A stretch of 64,000 bases of DNA from Chitinophaga sp. S165 (GTDB taxonomy: Bacteria; Bacteroidota; Bacteroidia; Chitinophagales; Chitinophagaceae). The notes under the pieces were generated by a model that was not told the origin of the DNA, searched no databases, and saw only the letters and a list, made by a program, of their open reading frames with translations. The stretch spans positions 1,428,839 through 1,492,838 of the forward strand of contig NZ_QGTG01000001.1 in assembly GCF_003182155.1 (NCBI RefSeq), given 5' to 3'. The translations under genes were made by a program, and so were the position numbers. Below are positions 52,390-61,183 of the stretch, in pieces; the stretch's first letter is position 1; every line of letters starts with the position of its first letter.

Positions 52390-55134
52390 TTATTGTTTGA
52401 TCACTTTTTCATTGATCACTCCCTGTTTGCTGAAGATCTGGATGATATACAAACCACTCCTCAGTTGTGTGAGATTAATAACGCCGTTCACTACCTGTGT
52501 TCTCAGTGCAGGTGAGCCGTCGAGATTCAGCACGTTCACCCTGGCGCGGTCTTCTACTCCTTCCACGTGATAGTTATTGATCACAGGATTGGGATAACCC
52601 CTGAACTTAATTTCTGCGATCTTCTCGTCCGCGGGTTTAGTTGCAGCCAGTGTACTTAATGGAGCGGCTGCGCTACCGTAAACTTCTGCAGAGAAGATAG
52701 AATATCCCCACTGGGTAGCTCTGGCCGTTCCATAGATACGAACATAGCGACCGGCGCCACTGAGGTTTGTCCAGTCGTTGACCGTCGTTGTATTAGCTGT
52801 TACGGTCTTGAGCAGGTGCCAGGTATTGAGGTCGGGCGAGATCTGTACCAGATAGTCCTTGCCGAGGGCAGTTTCCCAGGTGATCTTCACACGGTTCACG
52901 TTATAGTTGCCGCCCAGGTCAACATAGATCCATTGAGGATCGGAATAGGCACTCTCCCATCTTGAACCGGCGTTAGCATCGAAGGCGTTATTCGCATTGA
53001 ACACACCTACCACGCTTGATGCCGTTCCTGTCTTATTTAAGGCGATATTAGACGATGTTTGGGTACCGCCGCCATACACCTCCATACCGAAGATAGAATA
53101 GCCGTATTGGGTCCCTCTGGCCGTTCCATACACCCGCACGTACCGTCCGGAGCCACTCAGGTTAGTCCAGTCGTTCACGGTAGCGGTATTGGCGGTTACA
53201 TTCTGCAACAGCTGCCAGTTGTTGAGATCATTAGAGACCTCAATACGATAATCCCTGCCCAGGGCTGTTTCCCAGGTGATCTTCACACGGTTGATATTGT
53301 ACGTATTTCCCAGGTCTACATAGATCCATTGGGGATCGGTATAGGCGCTTTCCCAGCGGGTGGTGGCGCTGGCGTCAAATGCATTGGAAGCTGCAAAACT
53401 GCCGGTAACGCTGGAGGCTGTGCCTGGCCTGTTCAATGCCAGGTTGGAGTTCACGCCATTCACGGCGATGGTCACCTCGTTAGAACTGGAAGTAGCGCCG
53501 CCGTTGTCGGTTGCTTTGGCATGTACGGTATAGTTGCCTGCTGCCACGTTAGACCACTGTACGCTATACGGTGCAGTGTTATCAGTACCGATAAGCGTCG
53601 TACCGTTATAGAAGCTGACAGACGAAATGGTGCCGCCGTCACGATCGCTGGCATTGGCTGTGAGTGTGACAGTACCCGGAGCTGAATAGGTTTCTGTACC
53701 GGTCGGGCTGGTAAGTGTAACGGCTGGCGGAGGATTGTAAGCAGTGCCATTGGAATATACCCTTACCCAGTCGATATATACATCTGCAGGGAAGATTGCC
53801 TGGTCGACGATAGGACCACCATAGGTTTGTCCGCCGCCACCAACACCGGCGCTCAAAATAGCATATAATTTATGCTCGAACGGATGCCATTCGGGGTACA
53901 GGTTGGAGAATTCCGATTTACGTACCCTTCTGCCGTTGATCAGTTGCACCTGTGCCTCATTCTCTCCATCGGTTGCAAAGGCAGCGCCATCTTCAAAATA
54001 ATGGATATGATAAACGTTGCCATCTACAAAGAATTCCATTCTGTCGGCAAACCAGTCAATGCCATACTCGTGCCAGCCGTTCGCGCCAACAGCAGGATCT
54101 GTAGCGGATGACTGGGCACAGCACTGATAGTCCGGATTGCGCAGGGAGCTGCCCCACCTGGTGCTGGCGCTGCCATCAAATGCCAATCCGGCGGCAACAT
54201 CGGCGCCCTGTGTGCTGGAAGCAACGGCAGGTTTGTTCAACGCCAGGTTAGTACTGGTGCTTCCGAATACCTGGAACTCAAACAATGAATAGCCCCAGTC
54301 GTTGGAACGCTGTGTACCGTACATTCTCACGAAGCGGGCATTCCTGGCGGAGAAGCTGATGACATCGAGGCCACCGTCGCCCGCAGTAGTGGAATAGGCG
54401 TCAGCCCAGTTGGTACCGTCTGTAGAGGTTTGGACCTTAAATGACCTGCCGGTATTTTCCCAGGTCAGTTCTACCCTGCTGACAGACATTACGCTGCCCA
54501 GGTCCACGCGGATAAATTCGGGATTGTCGGGCGCCTGTGTTTCTGCGAAACTGTAATAGCCGCCCTGGTGGCCGTGATTCCAATCGGCCCATTGGTTATT
54601 GTTCCATGCCCAGGCATAGTGTGTAGACCCGAGGTTAAAGGTGGGGATAGAACCGACGTATTCCATGATATCTATCTCTCCACCCTGCGGCCAGCTGAGT
54701 GTACTTTGGCCCTGGGGCAGTTCATCGGGCATCATCCAGAAAGCGAAGCCTTGTCCCATGGTGCGTACGCCTTTGGGCCATACCCTGGCAACGATCCTGT
54801 GTTGCGGGCCCCAGCTGGCTTTCCCTTTTGTAAATATTCTGCCGCTGGTATAGTTCCTGTCTATATAAAATTCTTTCCGTGTAGAAATTCTCAATACGTT
54901 CCCGTTGGCGCCGGCGATGCCTGATTCGATACCAACATTTTCAATGCGATCGGTGGCGCGGTCTAACTGACCGGTGCCCCAGTCGCCGTTTACACCGGTA
55001 CCGGTTTCGTACGACCATTTTGTAAGATCGAGGGAGGAGCCATTGAATTCGTCGCTCCAGATGAGGGTCCATGTCTGGCTCTTTGCTGCAATGGATAGGG
55101 TGAGTGCAGCACAGAGTAATAGTATTTTCTGCAT
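52390..55134 (-). CDS. Secreted GH16 glucanase with discoidin domains and T9SS sorting signal
   Basis: 914 residues. Signal peptide (1-20); GH16 domain from about 21 to 460 with catalytic motif GEIDIMEY (E153, D155, E158). The GH16 sequence is interrupted at about 200-340 by a discoidin (F5/8C) segment whose halves are in reversed order. A bacterial Ig-like domain (470-560), two similar F5/8C domains (563-688 and 695-820) and a C-terminal type IX secretion sorting domain (about 845-914, YPNPVINNYHVEG) follow. It probably cleaves beta-1,3- or mixed-linkage glucans outside the cell. It is convergent with the lasso cluster and has no neighbouring glycan-uptake genes. Confidence 0.92.
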   Translation of the reverse strand: MQKILLLCAALTLSIAAKSQTWTLIWSDEFNGSSLDLTKWSYETGTGVNGDWGTGQLDRATDRIENVGIESGIAGANGNVLRISTRKEFYIDRNYTSGRIFTKGKASWGPQHRIVARVWPKGVRTMGQGFAFWMMPDELPQGQSTLSWPQGGEIDIMEYVGSIPTFNLGSTHYAWAWNNNQWADWNHGHQGGYYSFAETQAPDNPEFIRVDLGSVMSVSRVELTWENTGRSFKVQTSTDGTNWADAYSTTAGDGGLDVISFSARNARFVRMYGTQRSNDWGYSLFEFQVFGSTSTNLALNKPAVASSTQGADVAAGLAFDGSASTRWGSSLRNPDYQCCAQSSATDPAVGANGWHEYGIDWFADRMEFFVDGNVYHIHYFEDGAAFATDGENEAQVQLINGRRVRKSEFSNLYPEWHPFEHKLYAILSAGVGGGGQTYGGPIVDQAIFPADVYIDWVRVYSNGTAYNPPPAVTLTSPTGTETYSAPGTVTLTANASDRDGGTISSVSFYNGTTLIGTDNTAPYSVQWSNVAAGNYTVHAKATDNGGATSSSNEVTIAVNGVNSNLALNRPGTASSVTGSFAASNAFDASATTRWESAYTDPQWIYVDLGNTYNINRVKITWETALGRDYRIEVSNDLNNWQLLQNVTANTATVNDWTNLSGSGRYVRVYGTARGTQYGYSIFGMEVYGGGTQTSSNIALNKTGTASSVVGVFNANNAFDANAGSRWESAYSDPQWIYVDLGGNYNVNRVKITWETALGKDYLVQISPDLNTWHLLKTVTANTTTVNDWTNLSGAGRYVRIYGTARATQWGYSIFSAEVYGSAAAPLSTLAATKPADEKIAEIKFRGYPNPVINNYHVEGVEDRARVNVLNLDGSPALRTQVVNGVINLTQLRSGLYIIQIFSKQGVINEKVIKQ

Positions 55135-55415
55135 AAGGTTTAACTTGGGTTACTTTGAGATAATTTTTTACGTGAACTATTTGGCGCAGGCGCACAGGTG
55201 GCCCGTGAGCGGCCATAAATCGTGGAATAGTCATTATTTATTGTTTGAGTTCCCGTTGTGCGGGAGGGTTTTCTTTGCTCAGTACTATAGGGAGAAGGGT
55301 TTTCTTAAATCTAGTGAAAATAGTATAGAAATCCAAATGAGATGAGGCATGAATTCACCAGAGAATTAATATATTCGTGCACTCACATTTTCCACTACAA
55401 CAATATATCCCTATT

Positions 55416-56144
55416 ATGCAAGTTTTTAAACTTTCCCCTGAAGGAGTTGATCAGGTTATCAGCAAAAACCGTTTCCGATCAATTGCAATAATGCTTATAT
55501 CTACTGTTATAGCGCTGATCATCTTTCTGAAATATACCGAGGGCAAGGACAATACACCGACCGATCTGCTACTGCCTCTCGCTTTCATGTTAGTGGTAGC
55601 GGTTTGGAGTTATATGCGCGCCATCAAAAGACAAAAAAAGCTATTGGCTACTTTCATCATCACAGTTAATGAAAACAATGTTACACGGCAGCAGATCAAT
55701 ACCCCTGTGGTGTCAATAGCTATCGCTGACATAAAAGAAATTTTAAGAGATAAAAAAGGGAATCTGGTTATCAAGGCTAACGAAAACAGAGACATTATTT
55801 ATGTTCCAGCCCAGATAGATGATTTTCCCGAACTGGAAGCATTACTTCACCAGATAAAGCCTATAGGCGAACGAAATCCCTATCCTATAATGGAACGCTA
55901 TCCGATTGCTGTGGGGCTGCTCACTGCCCCTCTTATGCTAGGTGTATACCTTTCGACCAATAAGATCATTGTTGGCGTGACAGGGACTTTACTGCTGGTA
56001 TTATTGATCTGGAGTTTTTATCAGACCCAACGTACCAAACATGTTGACGATAGAACAAAGAGGCGGGGGTATTTTTTGCTCCTGGTGATGGTAGCTATAG
56101 TTGTCTTTATGATAAAAAAGCTTACTGGAATTATGCCATACTAA
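55416..56144 (+). CDS. Membrane protein with PH-like domain, unknown function
   Basis: 242 residues from ATG 55416; an earlier frame start at 55377 adds 13 residues of poor quality. Two hydrophobic segments (about 22-38, 50-65) precede a soluble PH-like domain (75-150, NENNVTRQQINTPVVSIAIADI), and three more hydrophobic segments follow (about 160-220). Similar to the unknown membrane protein at 42535 in layout. No function assigned. A strong terminator follows. Confidence 0.55.
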   Translation: MQVFKLSPEGVDQVISKNRFRSIAIMLISTVIALIIFLKYTEGKDNTPTDLLLPLAFMLVVAVWSYMRAIKRQKKLLATFIITVNENNVTRQQINTPVVSIAIADIKEILRDKKGNLVIKANENRDIIYVPAQIDDFPELEALLHQIKPIGERNPYPIMERYPIAVGLLTAPLMLGVYLSTNKIIVGVTGTLLLVLLIWSFYQTQRTKHVDDRTKRRGYFLLLVMVAIVVFMIKKLTGIMPY

Positions 56145-56167
56145 AAACTGTATAAGCAATCGATAAC

Positions 56168-56199
56168 AAAGACGTTCATCACTGAGCGTCTTTTTTTTT
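56168..56199 (+). terminator. Rho-independent terminator
   Basis: 8-bp stem GACGTTCA/TGAGCGTC (one G-U pair) with a 4-nt loop, followed by nine Ts (56191-56199), 24 nt after the preceding gene. Confidence 0.8.
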
Positions 56200-56334
56200 G
56201 CACGGAGATGTAATTGTCATGTAGCTATTTGTGTTAACATCTAATTAAGACTTTTATTGAACACGTCCCTCTATCTTGCGTGCGGGACATGTTTTCACAC
56301 AAAGTTCATGTCTCTTTATAACGTGAAAAACGAC

Positions 56335-56360
56335 AACCGGACATTCCTGTCCGGTTCTTT
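56335..56360. terminator. Terminator for the convergent membrane protein gene
   Basis: Perfect 8-bp stem AACCGGAC/GTCCGGTT with a 6-nt loop, 17 nt past the stop codon of the gene at 56373. It may work in both directions. Confidence 0.6.
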
Positions 56361-56372
56361 TCCGCTTAACAT

Positions 56373-56846
56373 TTAACACGTTTGTGACCGGGCCGGGTCT
56401 GTGCTATTTGTTCCTTTACTTTTTTTTACTATCGGATGTAGTTTATAGATCCAAATGGCGCCGATGGTGCTGATCAGATAGCAGGTCCAAACCCGGTCCA
56501 TTCTGAGGTCGAAGATGTGACAGAGATTATCGAATAAATAAACGGCCAGTGTTGTCACTAAGATACCAGGCACAAGAAGTATACATTTCTTCACGACCAT
56601 GGACCGCTTTAATTTATTGACCAACTTTACGATACCATAGGATAAAACAAAACTGGGGCAAGAGTAGAGTAGTCCGACAAAAAACATGTAATAGAACTCC
56701 GTTATAAGCACTTCAAAATCAGGAAAACTATACTCCGACAATAAAGCGATCCTGTATACAATAGGGCCTAGTGCAACAATTGTCAGCCAGGTCTTTAGCG
56801 AATAGGTGAATTCATTAGATTTCACCTCAGGAGTGAGGGTATGCAT
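56373..56846 (-). CDS. Four-helix membrane protein (paralogue A)
   Basis: 157 residues. The cytoplasmic N-terminus contains EVKSNEFTYSLKTWLT, then four hydrophobic segments (about 25-40, 50-70, 85-105, 120-140). It shares its N-terminal block and topology with the gene at 57166 (PNEFSYSLKIWLT), so they are paralogues. No function recognised. Confidence 0.5.
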   Translation of the reverse strand: MHTLTPEVKSNEFTYSLKTWLTIVALGPIVYRIALLSEYSFPDFEVLITEFYYMFFVGLLYSCPSFVLSYGIVKLVNKLKRSMVVKKCILLVPGILVTTLAVYLFDNLCHIFDLRMDRVWTCYLISTIGAIWIYKLHPIVKKSKGTNSTDPARSQTC

Positions 56847-57165
56847 AGGGATGATTTATCCGTCAAATATATGTAATTGTTATTGCTCTTTGGGGAGTGG
56901 CTATTGGAGTTCTCTTATGGTTCAATATGCAATATTGGGTTGTTGCGCCTGGGTCTTTTATCGGAGTTCGCTTAGGTTTCACATAGTATTGCGGTCGGCG
57001 CCCGCTTATAACGCTACTATGGATTGGTATTAGGGCTGAGCATTGGTACTTTGGTTGGCTTCACCAACAATGCAGGGAACCGGCCGAAGGCCCGCAATTG
57101 CTATATGAAACCTTTGTTACCTCTTGAGCTCCGCTAAGTAGCTGAAGGGCTGTTTTCCCGGCTAT
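56847..57165. other. Gap between two membrane protein paralogues
   Basis: 319 nt with no convincing open frame, repeat or RNA. Only short frames in stop-rich sequence are seen. It could be the decayed remains of another gene. Confidence 0.3.
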
Positions 57166-57612
57166 TTATTCTTCTATAAGCTTGTTAACCGCCGGATGCA
57201 ACTTGTAAAATATTATTGCGGTCATAGTACTAAACAGATAACAATATATCATGCCGTTATCTATAAACTTGAAGTACTCCTGTTGCGGGTAGTATGAGTA
57301 AAATGGTACTAGTGTCAGTACAATGCCTGCTAATACCAGTATACCCTTTTTTATTCCCAGGGAATACTTCAATCTGTTGGTTAGTTTTACCGCCAGACAC
57401 AGTAAGGCAAAACAGGGTGCGGAAAAGAGCAACCCGTATAGTAACATGAAGAATAACATGAACAAAAATGCCATGACACTGACCATGCCCAGGTCGAATA
57501 GAACAAATATAACAGGGCTGAGTGATGCACTTGTTAACCAGATCTTTAACGAATAAGAAAACTCATTGGGTTTCAATTCCTCTGCAAAGAGCTTTTCTGT
57601 ATCTGTAGACAT
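57166..57612 (-). CDS. Four-helix membrane protein (paralogue B)
   Basis: 148 residues. ELKPNEFSYSLKIWLTSASL and four hydrophobic segments match the paralogue at 56373 in order and spacing; the ends KLHPAVNKLIEE and KLHPIVKKSKG also agree. The function is unknown. Both genes run in the same direction, separated by 319 nt. Confidence 0.5.
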   Translation of the reverse strand: MSTDTEKLFAEELKPNEFSYSLKIWLTSASLSPVIFVLFDLGMVSVMAFLFMLFFMLLYGLLFSAPCFALLCLAVKLTNRLKYSLGIKKGILVLAGIVLTLVPFYSYYPQQEYFKFIDNGMIYCYLFSTMTAIIFYKLHPAVNKLIEE

Positions 57613-57953
57613 AGCTGATAGGGTTGTTTTGGGTTATATTCAAATATATGTCATTCCCGTTATACTCCCTATTCCATAGTAGCTGAGATGGCGAAGCACA
57701 GAAGCTTTCGTGGTCGTGAGGTGGACCTGAAATTTTGCGGGGTAAATCCTGTGAACTTTCCTTGTCCGGGGTGACGGAGAGGGCGTTTAAACAGGTTTAT
57801 GCCGGTTGAGGAGTCAGTTGTGGTTCGTTGACCAGGTTTGTATAGGGAGCAAAACAGCTAAATGGAGTAATTTCCAGGGGGATGGATATAGACAGGCAGC
57901 GGGAAGATCCTTCCAGTTAATTTTTCCAGGCTACATGATCTGTGAGAGGTACG
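57613..57953. other. Gap without recognised features
   Basis: 341 nt between the membrane protein gene and an unknown gene, mixed composition. I see no promoter, repeat or coding frame in it. Confidence 0.3.
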
Positions 57954-58814
57954 TTATTCCTGTAGGAGCAAACGGGGTGCAGTCCGTACAACTTTTTTAC
58001 GTTTCGGGACTATTTGGATAGCAGGTGTACTCCAGAAGACGGGAAGTTTATTCTTTAATTTCTTTACTTTCTTTTTCGCGGATATTACTGGCGGTATTAC
58101 ACTGATAAGATCCATTGCTGATGCCGACTTATTCTGAGACAGATGCAACTGGCCGTTCACTTCATAATAAGACTGTACCTGCAGCAAGATACAGGTGATC
58201 TCTTTGTTATTGGTGTTTAATGTGAACGTGACCTGGCGTTTGTCGTTACGCCTGATCAATACGGCCTCGCTGGCGATATGCGTGGTTGTCTGGGTTGCAA
58301 AATTCACCGATAAGGCAATTGCTTTTATACTCAGGTGGGTGACACCGCTGAGTGCTTTATTTCTGCTGAAGGATATTTCAGGCAGGGAAACGGTGATCTG
58401 GCCATCGCTTGTTTCAATGAACGGTGTTTCATTTAACAGTCTGTCGATAGCTGTTTGATGATTAAAACGGAAGCCTTGCAGCAGGTGCATGTTTTTACCT
58501 GTCGCCTGCCGATGGCCGGGCTTATGGACGGCATCTGCACGCACCACCTCTCCCATTGCCTTGTTCAGGCTATTGATCAGGGCACCATTGTCATAATGCT
58601 GTGTATATTCTTTCAGTGCATCACGCATTAATTTCGCGCAGTGGCTTGCGGTCCCGAAGTCAGCGGCTGCATTTTGGGTGGCTGCAGTTTGTCTGACCTC
58701 GTCAGGTGCATTGCGGACGAAATAGTGTGTTTTGCCATGTTTGTCTTTCCGGGCGTAATAGATCTTATCGCCTATTTTGCCGGATATGGGAAGGATCCCG
58801 GTTTGTTTACCCAT
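57954..58814 (-). CDS. Hypothetical protein with KIGDKIYYARKDKHGK start
   Basis: 286 residues. N-terminal motif GILPISGKIGDKIYYARKDK, then VRNAPDEVRQTAATQ, is a recognisable signature of a Bacteroidetes hypothetical protein family that looks like a DNA- or phage-linked protein family of small paralogues. The centre is beta-rich; the C-terminus is strongly basic (KKKVKKLKNKLP, PKRKKVVR). I do not assign a function. The gene stands alone between gaps. Confidence 0.5.
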   Translation of the reverse strand: MGKQTGILPISGKIGDKIYYARKDKHGKTHYFVRNAPDEVRQTAATQNAAADFGTASHCAKLMRDALKEYTQHYDNGALINSLNKAMGEVVRADAVHKPGHRQATGKNMHLLQGFRFNHQTAIDRLLNETPFIETSDGQITVSLPEISFSRNKALSGVTHLSIKAIALSVNFATQTTTHIASEAVLIRRNDKRQVTFTLNTNNKEITCILLQVQSYYEVNGQLHLSQNKSASAMDLISVIPPVISAKKKVKKLKNKLPVFWSTPAIQIVPKRKKVVRTAPRLLLQE

Positions 58815-59180
58815 TCGGTTATTTTTGAGGGTATAAAGGTACGGAAAAAAGAAACACTGTATTTTCTAAACAGGATTATCATCTCAAGAAAAATCATCCA
58901 TTTTTTTCGCATGTATCATATTTTCATATAACTTCGGGACCGTTGCGGTATGCAGACAATATATCCATTGACTTTTTACTGTTTGTTCTCCGTAGATTAT
59001 AGCATAATAATTTTCAAAACCATAGATAAATAGGTCTTAAGCTAAATCTCTTGTATTAATATACAATATCGCATTTTAAAACCATCAATATTAAAGTAAA
59101 GTGCCATTGTTCTTTATCAGTTGCATCTGCGCCGCAGGCGCGTACCAAAACAATTTAGAAATCAAGTAAATACCTACACT
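58815..59180. other. AT-rich gap before tcmP
   Basis: 366 nt, markedly AT-rich in its left part, with a short GC palindrome GCGCC-GCA-GGCGC at 59129-59141. It probably holds the tcmP promoter, but no TAnnTTTG box was located with confidence. The change of base composition begins here. Confidence 0.35.
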
Positions 59181-60071
59181 ATGACAAATCAATTTGGGGG
59201 GTCCTGGACCGACCAAAAAATGGCCATTGTTGTTGCATACGCCAAAGCCTACCTTACCATTATGAAAGAGCAACGCTGGGCCAAAACGATCTATTTTGAC
59301 GGCTTTGCGGGTTCTGGCAGCATAAAGGACAATTCATCGTTAAGGAATAATAACTGCTTATTAGATTCCAATGCAGAAATGTCCACTGCCGAAGACATTA
59401 AGAAAGGAACTGCACTGAGGATATTGGATATCTCTGAGCCGAAACCTTTTGATCTTTATTATTTCGTTGAAAAAAACGAATCATATCAACAACAGTTATT
59501 ACATCAGATCGGCCGTCGTTATGTTGATAGGAAATGCCATGTTGTAAAAGGAGATTGTAATAAAAAGTTAAACGATCTCGCTGGATTTCTAAAGCAGAAC
59601 AATGAATTTAGGGCTTTATGTTTTATCGATCCATATGGTATGTCAGTAAAGTGGTCATCCATAGAAGCATTGAGAGGGCTAGGAGTTGATCTATGGATTC
59701 TCGTTCCTACCGGAGTTAGCGCTAACCGGGTTTTGGTCAACGATGGAAATATTCCAGACGTTTGGCTCAATTCATTGGAAATATTCCTCGGGCTGAAAAG
59801 AGATGACATTAAACGAAAATTCTATAAGGAGGTTATCCAACATAATTTATTTGGAGACGACCTAACTTTAGTTGAAAAAGAGAGAGACACTGTAAATAAG
59901 CTGGGAAAATTATATGCCGAAAGATTACAAACTGTCTTTAATTTTGTATCGGAATCCTTCGTACTGAGAAATAGTATGAATTCGATTATGTATCATTTCA
60001 TGATGGGCACAAATAATCCGGTTGCTTTAAAAATTGCTAACGACGTCATAAAACCTAAATACAAATTGTAA
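59181..60071 (+). CDS. tcmP: TcmP, three-Cys-motif partner protein
   Basis: 296 residues from ATG 59181. FDGFAGSG at about 39-46 and FIDPYG at 148-153 resemble the SAM-binding motif I and the D-P-Y motif IV of methyltransferases. Family knowledge: TcmP proteins are always next to a three-Cys (Gp37/Gp68) gene. The stop overlaps the start of that gene by one base (TAATG). The pair is AT-richer than its neighbours, suggesting recent acquisition. Its biochemical role is not established; a defence or nucleic-acid-modifying role is inferred. Confidence 0.8.
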   Translation: MTNQFGGSWTDQKMAIVVAYAKAYLTIMKEQRWAKTIYFDGFAGSGSIKDNSSLRNNNCLLDSNAEMSTAEDIKKGTALRILDISEPKPFDLYYFVEKNESYQQQLLHQIGRRYVDRKCHVVKGDCNKKLNDLAGFLKQNNEFRALCFIDPYGMSVKWSSIEALRGLGVDLWILVPTGVSANRVLVNDGNIPDVWLNSLEIFLGLKRDDIKRKFYKEVIQHNLFGDDLTLVEKERDTVNKLGKLYAERLQTVFNFVSESFVLRNSMNSIMYHFMMGTNNPVALKIANDVIKPKYKL

Positions 60072-60793
60072 TGGCTCAATCCAATATTGAATGGACGGAA
60101 ATGACATGGAACCCTGTTACTGGCTGTACTAAGATTTCAGCTGGCTGCAAATTTTGTTATGCGGAAGTAATGGCAAAACGACTGCATGCAATGGGAGTGG
60201 AAAAATACAAAGACGAATTTAAGGTTAGGATACATCCTGATGCACTTAATATACCTTACACATGGAAAAGACAAAAGGTCGTTTTTGTTAACTCCATGAG
60301 CGACCTGTTTCATGCCCAGGTACCTCCTGATTTTATCAAAGAGGTATTCAGAGTTATGAATGAAAATCCGCAGCATATTTTCCAGGTCTTAACTAAAAGA
60401 GCAGATAGATTACTGGAGATACATCAGGAGGTGAAATGGACACACAATATATGGATGGGCGTTTCTATAGAGGATGAAAGGGTTATTGAACGTCTTGAAC
60501 TACTTAAACAAACAAATGCCAGAACAAAGTTCCTCTCTTGTGAACCCTTAATAGGGCCACTTCCCGATCTGGATCTCACCAACATTGACTGGGTAATTGT
60601 CGGCGGTGAAAGTGGTTGGAAGGCAAGGCCCATGGATGCCGGCTGGGCACTTGACATAATGGATCAATGTAAACAGGCAGGGGTTGCTTTTTTCTTTAAA
60701 CAATGGGGAGGAACTAATAAAAAGAAAACGGGCAGACTATTAAATGGAAAAATATATGATGAAATGCCCGAATTCCGTATTGAAGAATTATAG
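60071..60793 (+). CDS. Three-Cys-motif protein, phage Gp37/Gp68 family
   Basis: 240 residues. NPVTGCTKISAGCKFCYAE gives a C-x6-C-x2-C motif (C19, C26, C29), related to radical-SAM-type iron-sulfur sites; further blocks KVVFVNSMSDLFHAQVP, GVSIEDERVIERLELL and LSCEPLIGPLPDLDL are the conserved core. Partner of TcmP, one-base overlap. An RNA- or DNA-modifying role is plausible but not shown. Confidence 0.85.
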   Translation: MAQSNIEWTEMTWNPVTGCTKISAGCKFCYAEVMAKRLHAMGVEKYKDEFKVRIHPDALNIPYTWKRQKVVFVNSMSDLFHAQVPPDFIKEVFRVMNENPQHIFQVLTKRADRLLEIHQEVKWTHNIWMGVSIEDERVIERLELLKQTNARTKFLSCEPLIGPLPDLDLTNIDWVIVGGESGWKARPMDAGWALDIMDQCKQAGVAFFFKQWGGTNKKKTGRLLNGKIYDEMPEFRIEEL

Positions 60794-61183
60794 TTCAAAA
60801 CCCGGTTTATTTCCAAAATATCCTACCTTCACGTTTGAATAGCTATTAACACCCCGTAATTAACCATTTTATTTCTCTGTTTGAATTTGCTACCATTATA
60901 ATCCGCAAGGACGGATACACCTTTATCACCAAACAACTGATCTGTTACTATGTAGTAGAAGTAACTTTTATTGCCATATTCTATGTCCATGAATAATTGT
61001 CATGCGCAAAGAGAGTTATGCCCTGTATGTATCGCCAGGCAACTACAGGATTCCCCAGTATTCATTTCAAAATAGCCAATAACCAATAGTACGGCCATTA
61101 TTTAGAAGAGATTACACCAAACATTTCACCTAACAACTTCATCTTATCATCTTGTCCCTATCCCGGACAACAACCTTCCCCTT
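60794..61183. other. Intergenic region with a coding remnant
   Basis: 390 nt between the three-Cys gene and the CotH gene. The left part contains the short minus-strand frame at 60829-60990. The right part (61000-61183) holds the leader of the CotH gene; no clear -7 box is seen. Confidence 0.4.
60829..60990 (-). pseudogene. Possible remnant of a beta-strand-rich protein gene
   Basis: 53 codons from ATG 60988-60990 to TGA 60829-60831. The translated end IVTDQLFGDKGVSVLADYNG, with a following QRNKMVNYGVLIAI, looks like the C-terminal strands of an outer-membrane-type or beta-rich protein, but there is an in-frame stop just upstream. It is likely a decayed 3' fragment; the alternative is a chance frame. 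Confidence 0.3.

Noticed and set aside
52675..53448. CRISPR-like or other short-repeat array suggested by repeated DNA
   Set aside because: The repeats are long protein-coding F5/8C domains in one reading frame, not short spaced repeats.
53059..53685. 208-residue open frame on the plus strand inside the GH16 gene
   Set aside because: Antisense to two recognisable domains (Ig-like and F5/8C); its length is explained by codon bias on the opposite strand.
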